This document shows positions 7,647-15,086 of a DNA stretch of 64,000 bases, in pieces; position 1 is the first letter of the stretch, and each line of letters begins with the position of its first letter. A program made the position numbers and the translations under genes. Source of the stretch: G965212025 sp965237985 (GTDB lineage Bacteria > Pseudomonadota > Gammaproteobacteria > Poriferisulfidales > Oxydemutatoraceae); contig OZ250161.1 in the NCBI GenBank assembly GCA_965237985.1, forward strand, positions 1,054,001 through 1,118,000, given 5' to 3'. A model generated the notes under the pieces. It saw nothing but the letters and a program-made list of their open reading frames with translations, was not told where the DNA came from and ran no database searches.

Positions 7647-9472
7647 TGAACCAGTGGTCTGGGGTAGCCACCCTTGAATTGGGCCAGGCCTAAGTGCCGG
7701 TAAAGCCGCCCGCCTTCCAGCATACTGATTTTTCCGGTAAGCCCATCGGCTTCTATCCCATCAATATCCATCTGACGGACACGCGAAACCAGAAAATAAG
7801 CGTCATGGCCAAGCGCAAACAGGCGGGCATACTCGTCGCTGAAAACTCCAGTTGGGAAATCTACATCTGTTGCCAGCAACCAAGGTATTTCCGGATAAAT
7901 CAATCCATCCAGATCGGGTTTGGCAACCGTTCCGGAAAAAATGTAGGCATTTGAAACGACTGCGTACACAGGAAGTTTGTCTGCGTAGTGATATTTAATA
8001 AATGGAAAAAGCAACTCTAACTGCAAACCGGTAACCAGCAAAACCGTAGCATCAATATCTGAGCGTATGCGGGGAGTGAATTGGGTTTCTTCTCCTATGG
8101 TGTCCATAACCCGCCGGTTTCTTTCCTCGCTGTCATTCAGTCGATACAGTTCTTTGACAACAGACGAAAAATCACGTGCCTCATCTGAAAGGAGTACTTT
8201 TTCCCGGACGATGCCTCCGGCAGAAACAAAATGCCTTGTAAACGCAGCATCCAAACGCTCTCCGTAGCTGTCATTTTGTTGAATCACGACCACATAACGA
8301 TGGCCGTTTTCCAAAATCTCGGCTGCCACTTGCTTCACTTCATCTTCCGGCAACAAACCAAATTGGTAAATCTCATTGTCAGATAAAACCGTTTCGGCTG
8401 GTAAATAATTCAAAACAAGTGCGGGGACATCCAAGCCGAAACCTGCCAGCTCAGCTACATTTTCTTTCAACAGAGGACCGACCACAAAGTCCAATTGACC
8501 CTGGGATACCACATTCCGGTATGTTTTGACCACATTTTCATCGCGACTGCTATCGTAAACCATAACATCAAAGTCCGGAGTGGATTGGCTTGCCCTCGCA
8601 TAAAAAAAGCCGGCCTCCACCACCCGCCCGTCTTTGGCAAAAGGACCGGAAAGCGGCAATAAGAGTGCGACATGTTCTGGCCTGAAATTCAAGTGTTCCC
8701 AAGTCTGCGTCAGCCGCAGATACGCTGGCTTTGTCAGTTCCAGATCCGGGTGCAGGTCATCCCAAATGGAAATTTCCGCAATAAAGCCCTGGACACCATC
8801 GGGAAAGGGTTTGCGACTCAGCGTATGCAATTCCAGCCAAGCCTGAACAGCGACATCAGCGAGTGCCGTACTCACTAAAGCGACCGACTGGTATGCGTCA
8901 AAAGACTCCAGAATGCTTAAAATTTCCGTTTGATTGTCCGACTTGGCACTGCCGTCAAGCAGGGGATCCAGATCCGCCCGGGTCCGTAAAACACCGACTT
9001 CGTCTCTGGTTTTCTTTTGTCCCTTCAAACGAAGCTGCAGTGCTTCGAGTTGCACGGCAGGAGGTGCTTCCTGGAAAAGACTTTGCGGCAACAACTCCAC
9101 TGCCTGTGCGTTTTGCCCCAGTCGCTTGCGAATATCCGCTTCCAACAGGCGCTTCTCATAAAGGCTGTCCCTTGACATACCCACTTCGTCGATGGCAATC
9201 AGATATGCCAGTACATTCAAGTCCAATGCATAACTTTGCAGGTAGGCAACAGCTCGCAACTGCATTTCCTGGCGCTCCGGCGGAGCTTTTCCCTGTGCCA
9301 GCTTCCAGAGCAGTTCCGCAGCCAGCAAAGGCTGTCCCTCAGCGGCAAGCGCGTCCGCTTGCCGCTCATGCATGACGTCGGTCCCAATGTCCAGCTCATC
9401 TTTTTCCAAAGCGGGAAACTGGCTACACGCAGGAAGCAACACCATCGTGAAATAAAAAGGCAGGATGCACAT
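7643..9472 (-). CDS. lpoA: LpoA-like penicillin-binding protein activator lipoprotein
   Basis: LpoA is an outer-membrane lipoprotein that activates the peptidoglycan synthase PBP1a. The 609-residue product from the ATG at 9472 has a short hydrophobic leader ending in the lipobox LLPAC, an N-terminal TPR-like helical region (about 20-240) and a C-terminal periplasmic-binding-protein-like domain. In the latter, HVALLLPLSGPFAKDGR (about residue 265) and FVVGPLLKENV are recognisable. The C-terminus (LTGKISMLEGGRLYRHL) matches the family. It is near the usual length (E. coli has 678). The open frame continues upstream of 9472 without a better start. Its stop overlaps the GTG of the duplicated yraN head. 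Confidence 0.88.
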   Translation of the reverse strand: MCILPFYFTMVLLPACSQFPALEKDELDIGTDVMHERQADALAAEGQPLLAAELLWKLAQGKAPPERQEMQLRAVAYLQSYALDLNVLAYLIAIDEVGMSRDSLYEKRLLEADIRKRLGQNAQAVELLPQSLFQEAPPAVQLEALQLRLKGQKKTRDEVGVLRTRADLDPLLDGSAKSDNQTEILSILESFDAYQSVALVSTALADVAVQAWLELHTLSRKPFPDGVQGFIAEISIWDDLHPDLELTKPAYLRLTQTWEHLNFRPEHVALLLPLSGPFAKDGRVVEAGFFYARASQSTPDFDVMVYDSSRDENVVKTYRNVVSQGQLDFVVGPLLKENVAELAGFGLDVPALVLNYLPAETVLSDNEIYQFGLLPEDEVKQVAAEILENGHRYVVVIQQNDSYGERLDAAFTRHFVSAGGIVREKVLLSDEARDFSSVVKELYRLNDSEERNRRVMDTIGEETQFTPRIRSDIDATVLLVTGLQLELLFPFIKYHYADKLPVYAVVSNAYIFSGTVAKPDLDGLIYPEIPWLLATDVDFPTGVFSDEYARLFALGHDAYFLVSRVRQMDIDGIEADGLTGKISMLEGGRLYRHLGLAQFKGGYPRPLVQ

Positions 9473-9631
9473 CCTGCCACAACGCCGCCCGATACTGGAC
9501 GAAGTCGCGTGCCATTCACGACGCGAAAGCACAAACACCAACAGGTCTGGACGATGAAAACCAAAAAGCCATGAAGCGACACCAGACTGCCTGCAAAACA
9601 AACCCTGAACAGCGCGGGTATGCTATGGATT

Positions 9632-10168
9632 TTACGCTTTTTTAGACCGCATCCGGGCGCACAAAAACCCATCTACGGAAAGCTTGCCGGCACCGTAGAG
9701 TATCAGGACGAGCAGGCCGACACCCCAGACAATATGGTCTTGGAATCCGGGAGTAAAAGCTCCATTCCACCAGAAAGCAGTAAATGATTCCGATGCACTT
9801 TGCCACGCCTCGTACCACAAGGTAGGGAATGACACCACCGCAACGACATTTAATGCGAACAAAGACAGGGCGGCAAAACTGCATAGAAATCCCAAGGCCA
9901 GCAACACCGGGAAAAAAAGCTCGGCTCCGGTTCCAGCGTATGCCGCCAGTTCAGACGGTAATAAAGGAACATAGTAACTTCCCTGGCTCACTGCCTCTTC
10001 CAGACTCGTGGCACCGAACAGCCACAAGGTACCGTCCCAGTAATCGATTTTCGTCAAGCCCGCACTGAAAAAAATCCAGGCAATGTACAAACGAAGACCC
10101 AGCAACAGAAAGGGAGCCAATATTTTGTTGAGAGTCCTAAAAAAAGACATGTATAAATTCGCCAACAT
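9632..10168 (-). CDS. DoxX-family membrane protein of the bufferin operon
   Basis: A 178-residue DoxX-like protein with four hydrophobic segments (about 14-35, 68-88, 92-115 and 145-165) in the inner membrane. Genes of this family often close bufferin (buf/hvf) operons, probably handling redox or export in the maturation of the metallophore; the exact role is not settled. An AAGGAG box lies just before the ATG at 10168. The gene begins 14 bases after bufC ends, so it is the fourth gene of the operon bufA-bufB-bufC-doxX. The C-terminus is basic (RMRSKKA). Confidence 0.85.
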   Translation of the reverse strand: MLANLYMSFFRTLNKILAPFLLLGLRLYIAWIFFSAGLTKIDYWDGTLWLFGATSLEEAVSQGSYYVPLLPSELAAYAGTGAELFFPVLLALGFLCSFAALSLFALNVVAVVSFPTLWYEAWQSASESFTAFWWNGAFTPGFQDHIVWGVGLLVLILYGAGKLSVDGFLCARMRSKKA

Positions 10169-10182
10169 TTCGTAATTCTCCT

Positions 10183-10932
10183 TTATTTTTTCAAGTCAAG
10201 AAAAAAACCTGACTGTACACAGATGTTAAAAAACGACGCAAAGTCCAGTTCCGCTTCCTTGGCAAGTGCGGCATCCAAGGCAATCGCCAAGCTGTCACCA
10301 TTAGACAGTTTCTGAAGCAAAACAGCCTGGCCGATAGAAAGCAAACGCAGGTAGACCTCGAAATCCACTCTGCACACTGCCACTGACTGTCCGCCGGAGG
10401 GCAGGTCGGGACTACTGTCCTCCTCCTTGAGCAACCAGATATCATAAACAGCAAATACAGAACTGACAAGCCTGAAGGAAGGGTGCATGACCGCCTTCAA
10501 ATCAGAATATTCACCCGGAGTGTAGTGCTTCAGTTTCGCGGAATTGAAAGACATGAGATTGGCGGCATTTGCAGATTCGTACATGGCCCACTCGAGTTCC
10601 GCAATGTCAGCAAGATAGGGCAGGCGTTGCGCCACTTCACCACGCCGCAGGAACCCGGCAAAATTCCGACCGAAATCCTGCATCCCACCGCTTGCATGTG
10701 GCACTTCTCTAATAAATTTCTCGGTAAGATTCCGGACATACTCGGCTCCAACAAGTCGTTCGATGTGTGGAAAAGTATTCTGGATAGCCGTGCAATGCGT
10801 AGTAAAAAAATTGTTGCGATAAATATTCAGCAAATGATTTACAGATATATTCGTTCGTCCAAGATAGTCTCCCGAAACCGAGTTGCCCAGCAGGTCTGAA
10901 ACAAAGCGGTCCTGAATCTCACGCAAAGACAT
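10183..10932 (-). CDS. bufC: BufC/HvfC-type partner protein (DUF2063)
   Basis: Proteins with the N-terminal DUF2063 domain partner MNIO enzymes and are thought to present the precursor peptide. The 249-residue product starts at ATG 10932 (MSLREIQDRF). It has the helical N-terminal domain (about 1-95, with NIYRNNFFTTHCTAI and an FPHIERLVG segment) and a C-terminal half rich in hydrophobic and acidic residues. The start overlaps the end of bufB by 14 bases, which indicates coupled translation. An in-frame ATG 26 codons upstream lies inside bufB and is less likely. Confidence 0.87.
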   Translation of the reverse strand: MSLREIQDRFVSDLLGNSVSGDYLGRTNISVNHLLNIYRNNFFTTHCTAIQNTFPHIERLVGAEYVRNLTEKFIREVPHASGGMQDFGRNFAGFLRRGEVAQRLPYLADIAELEWAMYESANAANLMSFNSAKLKHYTPGEYSDLKAVMHPSFRLVSSVFAVYDIWLLKEEDSSPDLPSGGQSVAVCRVDFEVYLRLLSIGQAVLLQKLSNGDSLAIALDAALAKEAELDFASFFNICVQSGFFLDLKK

Positions 10933-11782
10933 TACGGCGTTCCGGCCCCGAACGCAAAACCGCATCGGCTCTGTCAACTTCTGCAAGCAGAACATCCAAT
11001 TTCGGGACATCCGTATCCCACTCTATCAAAGTCGGTCTGGCACCAAAACTTTCCGTTGCCTGCCGAAAAAGAGACCACACGGAATCATGGACTTTGCTCC
11101 CGTGATCGTCCACGTAAATTGTGTCTCCGTGAAAATTCTTTTGCGCAAATCCTGCCAAGTGGATCTCCTGGACATCTGCTCCATTCACTGCTGAGAAATA
11201 CGCATCTGGAGAAAAACCATGATTATGCGCGCTGACGTAGATGTTGTTGACATCCAGCAGAAGACCGCAGCCACAGACTTCGGGAAGGGCAGCGTAAAAT
11301 TCCCATTCAGGGATCTCCGACTCCCGGAAAGAAATGTAAGAGGAAGGGTTTTCAATGAGGATCTGACGACCGAGAAAATCCTGCGTCTGTTTCACTTTAT
11401 CCGTGAAAATCGCAAAACTTTCCTTGGTGTACGGGATCGGCAACAGGTCATTGAAATGCCGCCCTGAAGCGGCTGACCAGCTCAGGTGCTCAGAAACAAC
11501 TACCGGGCTAAACCGCGCAAGTGCTGCGCGCAACCTCCGCAAGTGTCCCATATCCAAGGGGGCGGCGGAACCCAAAGACAAAGCGGTCCCATGGAAGGCG
11601 CAGGGATAGCCATCACAAATTTCCTCAAGGAAAGAAACCGCATGACCGCCTGCGAGGAAAAAATTCTCGCTATGAACCTCAAACCACGCGACATCAGGCT
11701 TGGTTTGGGCGACTTCAGCAAGGTGGGGGTGGCGCAATCCAACCCCCACACGACACGGGAGTCGGACTACACCATCCTGCAT
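10919..11782 (-). CDS. bufB: BufB/HvfB multinuclear iron-dependent oxidase (MNIO, DUF692)
   Basis: MNIO enzymes use two or three iron ions to modify cysteines in RiPP precursors; in bufferins they form thiooxazole heterocycles that chelate copper. The 287-residue TIM-barrel protein shows the family metal-ligand segments in order: FEVHSENFF, HGTALSLGS, SEHLSW, LIENPSSY, LLLDVNNIYVSAHNHG, EIHLAGF, DDHGSKV and LIEWDTDVP. The ATG at 11782 directly follows the precursor gene. It overlaps bufC at its 3' end. Function is inferred from family and operon context. Confidence 0.93.
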   Translation of the reverse strand: MQDGVVRLPCRVGVGLRHPHLAEVAQTKPDVAWFEVHSENFFLAGGHAVSFLEEICDGYPCAFHGTALSLGSAAPLDMGHLRRLRAALARFSPVVVSEHLSWSAASGRHFNDLLPIPYTKESFAIFTDKVKQTQDFLGRQILIENPSSYISFRESEIPEWEFYAALPEVCGCGLLLDVNNIYVSAHNHGFSPDAYFSAVNGADVQEIHLAGFAQKNFHGDTIYVDDHGSKVHDSVWSLFRQATESFGARPTLIEWDTDVPKLDVLLAEVDRADAVLRSGPERRNVFA

Positions 11783-11800
11783 CAACCTGACTTCTGAGGA

Positions 11801-12103
11801 TTACTTCATGTCGTCGCCGGACATCATGCCGACACCAGCACCCGCCAACTTCTCACAAATCCCTTTCGGGATGGCAATGAAGGCATCCGACTGTCTGTCC
11901 ATTTTGGAGGAACCCGCGCAGGACGTGTTGCCGGTCGCGCAATCGTTTTTGCCAGCCTTGGCAACTCCGTAGCATTTCACGTTCTCACCCATGCCACCTT
12001 TTGCTGCGTCTTTATGCGAGTCAGCACACGCCGTGGTGGCACCAAGACCGACAAAAGCAAGACCGGCCAAAGCAGCGACAACCAAATTTCTGGAATCTTT
12101 CAT
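11801..12103 (-). CDS. bufA: Bufferin-type RiPP metallophore precursor (BufA1/DUF2282-like)
   Basis: A 100-residue precursor with a cleavable signal peptide (about residues 1-27, ending TTACA/DS), so the modified peptide is exported to the periplasm. The core has four spaced cysteines in the pattern KCYGV, NDC, SCAGSSK and GIC, as in the bufferin family, in which MNIO-modified cysteines bind copper. The ATG at 12103 gives a normal signal peptide; the longer open frame upstream has no exported-protein features. It is first of a four-gene operon with bufB, bufC and a DoxX gene. Copper-responsive regulation is known for the family, but I see no operator I can name. Confidence 0.93.
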   Translation of the reverse strand: MKDSRNLVVAALAGLAFVGLGATTACADSHKDAAKGGMGENVKCYGVAKAGKNDCATGNTSCAGSSKMDRQSDAFIAIPKGICEKLAGAGVGMMSGDDMK

Positions 12104-12384
12104 TAGATTAAACCTCAAGTTTATAAGTTTTCCATCGGAGCATGAACCGCCTGAACAACCAGGACAAGGCACCATGGAGAGCAGGGGTGATAGTAGTCGT
12201 AGCACGTTTATAGTGTCAAGACAAAACTGCCCCTGTGAATGAAAAACCGCTCCTTTCCCGTCTCTTGGCTGCGACCAAGAGACGCAGAGAAGCACTTTGG
12301 ACAACCCTGAGTAGTATTTCGCGTATTCCTGGAATTTGGGGCTTGTGCGAGTGCGCAAGCCAGAAAGCACCTATACCTGCCGGA
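12104..12384. other. Intergenic region upstream of bufA with two hairpins
   Basis: This holds the promoter region of the bufferin operon (minus strand) and the 3' end of the thioredoxin-fold gene. Two inverted repeats are visible, at 12260-12283 and 12341-12360. The second, GCTTGTGC/GCGCAAGC with one G-T pair, lies 25 bases past the stop of the upstream gene and could be a transcription end signal, but it lacks a T-run. Confidence 0.45.
12260..12283. terminator. Perfect 9-bp hairpin between thioredoxin-like gene and bufA
   Basis: GTCTCTTGG and CCAAGAGAC form a perfect 9-bp stem with a 6-base loop. On the minus strand a short T-run follows about 14 bases later, so it may be a weak intrinsic terminator or an operator ahead of bufA. 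Confidence 0.4.
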
Positions 12385-12939
12385 CTATCCCATTTTCCAT
12401 TTCAAAGAACAGCCGATGCTTCCGTGTTGCTCAGCTGGCCCCTTGCCGGTTTGCGCAACCAACTTCATTCCTTCAAACAGATCACGTCTGCTACCTGGCA
12501 CTTTACGCATTCCACAGTCGTCAAGTCGACCCCGGTATTGAAGCTCGAGATCGGCGTTGTAACCGAAGAAATCCGGCGTGCATAACGCACCGTAAGCCCT
12601 CGCGATTTCCTGGCTTTCATCATAAAGGTAGGGGAACGGAAATCTGTGCTGCGCAGCAACTTTTCCCATGTTTTCAAACGAGTCTTCAGGATAGTCGGTA
12701 GGGTCGTTTGACATAATTGCCACTGACAATATCCCGTGTTGCGCAAGTTCTGCGGCATCCCGGCAAATTTTATGCTGCACCGCCTGGACAAACGGACAGT
12801 GGTTGCAAATAAACATCACCAAGGTGCCTTTGGCGCCCCGGCAATCGGAAAGCGTGTAGGTCTTGCCATCGGTGGACAACAAAGAAAAATCTGGAGCCTT
12901 CGCTGCAAAGTCACAAACGGGCGTCACAATTTCAACCAT
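12385..12939 (-). CDS. Thioredoxin-fold protein (AhpC/TSA-like, CNHCP motif)
   Basis: A 184-residue peroxiredoxin/thioredoxin-fold protein with the active-site-like motif CNHCP (about residues 45-49) and the C-terminal SIGCSLKWK box typical of a cytosolic redoxin group often found in proteobacteria. No signal peptide is seen. The substrate is unknown. Its first ~15 codons and about 150 bases upstream are triplicated (12896-13456), so two short decoy start regions precede the real gene. It is oriented toward the bufferin operon, about 280 bases upstream of bufA; a functional link is possible but not shown. Confidence 0.85.
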   Translation of the reverse strand: MVEIVTPVCDFAAKAPDFSLLSTDGKTYTLSDCRGAKGTLVMFICNHCPFVQAVQHKICRDAAELAQHGILSVAIMSNDPTDYPEDSFENMGKVAAQHRFPFPYLYDESQEIARAYGALCTPDFFGYNADLELQYRGRLDDCGMRKVPGSRRDLFEGMKLVAQTGKGPAEQHGSIGCSLKWKMG

Positions 12940-13456
12940 CTCGTTTCCTCTCAGGTTTCACGCCTGCTCCCAAGGCGGCGTACAGCTATCATTCTAAAGA
13001 AATTAGACTGGCAAGGAGCAGAAGCAAGAAGAGATATGGCAGGAAGATGGTCGACAAGTCACCACGACAAGTCGCTTTCTTTCCCCGCCTTCGCTGCAAA
13101 GTCACAAACGGGCGTCACAATTTCAACCATCTCGTTTCCTCTCAGGTTTCACGCCTGCTCCCAAGGCGGCGTACAGCTATCATTCTAAAGAAAATTTGAC
13201 TGGCAAGGGGCGGGAACAAAAAGAGACACGGCAGGAAGATGGTCGACAAGTCACCACGACAAGTCGCTTTCTTTCCCCGCCTTCGCTGCAAAGTCACAAA
13301 CGGGCGTCACAATTTCAACCATCTCGTTTCCTCTCAGGTTTCACGCCTGCTCCCAAGGCGGCGTACAGCTATCATTCTAAAGAAATTAGACTGGCAAGGG
13401 CAGAACAAGAAGAGATATGGCAGGAAGATGGTCGACAAGTCGCTTTCTTTTCCCGC
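12896..13456. repeat. Tandem triplication (~191 bp) of the thioredoxin-like gene 5' end
   Basis: Units begin at about 12896, 13087 and 13279 (periods 191 and 192). Each contains the first ~15 codons of the thioredoxin-fold gene, its ribosome binding site (GAGAGGAAACGAG before the ATG) and upstream DNA. In the two distal units the frame starts at the same ATG, runs about 23 codons and stops at TGA, so the transcript would carry short upstream reading frames. The last unit has lost about 13 bases near its end between short repeats. Confidence 0.93.
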
Positions 13457-13486
13457 GACATGCCCGCCATGTGGCGGCATGTCGCG
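13454..13486. terminator. Strong hairpin upstream of the triplication
   Basis: CGCGACATGC pairs with GCATGTCGCG, continued after one bulged C by CGCC/GGCG around a 4-base loop ATGT. No T-run follows on either strand, so it may be an operator or a processed structure rather than an intrinsic terminator. Confidence 0.5.
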
Positions 13487-13735
13487 AACCCACGGTTTGA
13501 AACCTCTACTCCAGACCGAAAAACGCGACCAGATCTGCTTTCCGTGCCTTTTGTTTACCAAGGCGGCATTGCCCCTGCTGCCCTACCGGACTGCGGACCT
13601 GGTAAAACCTGGGCGTACGCCGCAGGCGCATCAGGCGATCCTGTCGGATGTCCGCGAACAGTCTCCGCGGCGCGTTCGCTCCCTTCACTTCGTAAGCAGC
13701 ACCCCAGACCTGGTTGATGATTGTGTCGTGCACTT
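13487..13735. other. Intergenic DNA between the divergent thioredoxin-like gene and metK
   Basis: No recognisable gene on either strand. Combined with the flanking hairpins, it probably contains divergent promoters, but no clear -35/-10 pair stands out. Confidence 0.35.
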
Positions 13736-13804
13736 CCTGCCTGGCTTAAAGGTTCCAGGCAGGTATGCGGTCGGAACCACCACAATGGTGGTAGGATTGC
13801 CTGC
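13736..13804 (+). promoter_or_regulatory. Structured metK leader with mutually exclusive stems
   Basis: Three pairings are visible just upstream of metK. CCTGCCTGG (13736-13744) pairs perfectly with CCAGGCAGG (13755-13763). ACCACCA (13776-13782) pairs with TGGTGGT (13786-13792). GCAGGTA (13759-13765) can instead pair with TGCCTGC (13798-13804), enclosing the second hairpin. The first and third stems share bases 13759-13763, so only one can form. I do not recognise a known SAM or SAH riboswitch consensus. Attenuation or riboswitch control of metK is an inference. Confidence 0.5.
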
Positions 13805-13858
13805 GGTGTGGTTTCGCCAAAAGCGGGGCTTTCTTCGTTCGCAACGGGGTATTTTCAC

Positions 13859-15034
13859 ATGACAGATGTATGCCGCCTGTTTACTTCCGAATCGGTCTCG
13901 GCAGGCCATCCCGACAAAATGTGTGACCAGATTTCCGATCGGGTCCTTGACGCCTTGCTGCAAAAAGATCCGGATTCCCGGGTGGCTTGCGAAGCAATGG
14001 TGAAAGGGAACGTCCTGATCATCGCTGGAGAAATCTCTTCCAAGACCCGATTGGATTACGTGGAGCTGGCCAGAGAGGTGATTCGCGACACGGCGGGTTG
14101 CAACGGTCAGGACTTCGGCTGTCGCGCGGAGGATTACAACATACTGCTGTTGCTCAGCAAGCAGTCCGCAGAAGTTGCCAAGGGCGTAGAAAAAAAAGGT
14201 GCCGGGGACCAAGGAACCATGTTTGGTTATGCAACACGAGAAACTGAAAGCTTCATGCCGGGATCTCTCATGCCGGCACCTCTTGAATTTGCCCACCGTC
14301 TGATGCGCCGACACGCCGAATTGCGCTTAATGGATGATTGGGACTGGCTGGGCCCAGATGCCAAGGCACAAGTCACGGTGGCGTACGAACAAGATACACC
14401 GGTTGCTGTTAAAAAAGTCGTGCTGTCCACGCAACACCGGGAAAACATCTGCCTCGCTGACCTACGCGTTGCCGTTGAAAACGACATCATTCGTCAAGTC
14501 ATTCCGGATGAAATGCTGAAAGACTGCAAATTCAAAATCAACCCGGCTGGCGAGTTCGTCAAAGGTGGCCCGGCAGCAGACTGCGGCCTCACCGGGCGGA
14601 AAATTATTGTCGATACCTACGGAGGCATGGCCCGCCACGGTGGCGGAGCAATGTCAGGAAAAGACCCCACCAAAGTAGATCGTTCTGCTGCTTACGCTGC
14701 CCGATACATCGCAAAACACCTGGTCGCATCAGGATTGGCAGAACGTTGTGAAGTACAACTTTCTTATGCGATCGGCGTGGCAGAACCGGTGGCGGTTTTT
14801 GTGGACCACTTCCAGACTTCTGAACACAGCAATCAATCTTTGGAAAAAATCGTGCGGGAATGTTTCGAGTTGCAACCATTCGGCATCATTGAAATGCTGG
14901 ACCTGCGTCGCCCCATTTACGCTCAGACGGCAGTTTTCGGACATTTTGGTCGCGATGAACCACCCGGGTTTACTTGGGAGCGATGTGACGAGGAGCGAAT
15001 GAAAGCCATTGCGGATGCCGCAGGCCGCTATTAA
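13859..15034 (+). CDS. metK: S-adenosylmethionine synthetase
   Basis: Makes S-adenosylmethionine from methionine and ATP in the cytosol. The 391-residue protein has FTSESVSAGHPDK at the N-terminus, the GAGDQGTMFGYATRET segment near residue 118, GGAMSGKDPTKVDRSAAY near 260 and YAIGVAEP near 300, all intact. The ATG at 13859 is chosen because the family starts a few residues before FTSESV; the open frame upstream to 13721 runs through the structured leader. A GGGG element lies about 9 bases before it. ahcY follows 52 bases later, so synthesis of SAM and recycling of its by-product SAH are linked. Confidence 0.97.
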   Translation: MTDVCRLFTSESVSAGHPDKMCDQISDRVLDALLQKDPDSRVACEAMVKGNVLIIAGEISSKTRLDYVELAREVIRDTAGCNGQDFGCRAEDYNILLLLSKQSAEVAKGVEKKGAGDQGTMFGYATRETESFMPGSLMPAPLEFAHRLMRRHAELRLMDDWDWLGPDAKAQVTVAYEQDTPVAVKKVVLSTQHRENICLADLRVAVENDIIRQVIPDEMLKDCKFKINPAGEFVKGGPAADCGLTGRKIIVDTYGGMARHGGGAMSGKDPTKVDRSAAYAARYIAKHLVASGLAERCEVQLSYAIGVAEPVAVFVDHFQTSEHSNQSLEKIVRECFELQPFGIIEMLDLRRPIYAQTAVFGHFGRDEPPGFTWERCDEERMKAIADAAGRY

Positions 15035-15086
15035 CCTGTTCGCGATTGCCGTGCCCGGCACAAACCCATAAGGAGGAGAAGTCAAT

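Larger units (their letters stand above)
7221..7700. repeat. Tandem triplication, 3 x 161 bp, at the lpoA/yraN junction
   Basis: Three near-identical units begin at 7221, 7382 and 7543 (period 161); the third ends at about 7700. Each carries the last ~17 codons of lpoA, the overlapping TGA/GTG junction, and the first ~36 codons of yraN. Only the outermost copies connect to the full genes. As at 5781-6300, the period is 2 modulo 3, so each partial copy reads from its GTG to the TGA of the next. Confidence 0.95.

Noticed and set aside
13736..13858. Known SAM or SAH riboswitch upstream of metK
   Set aside because: None of the consensus cores I know (SAM-I, SAM-II, SAH) can be found; only generic alternative stems are visible.
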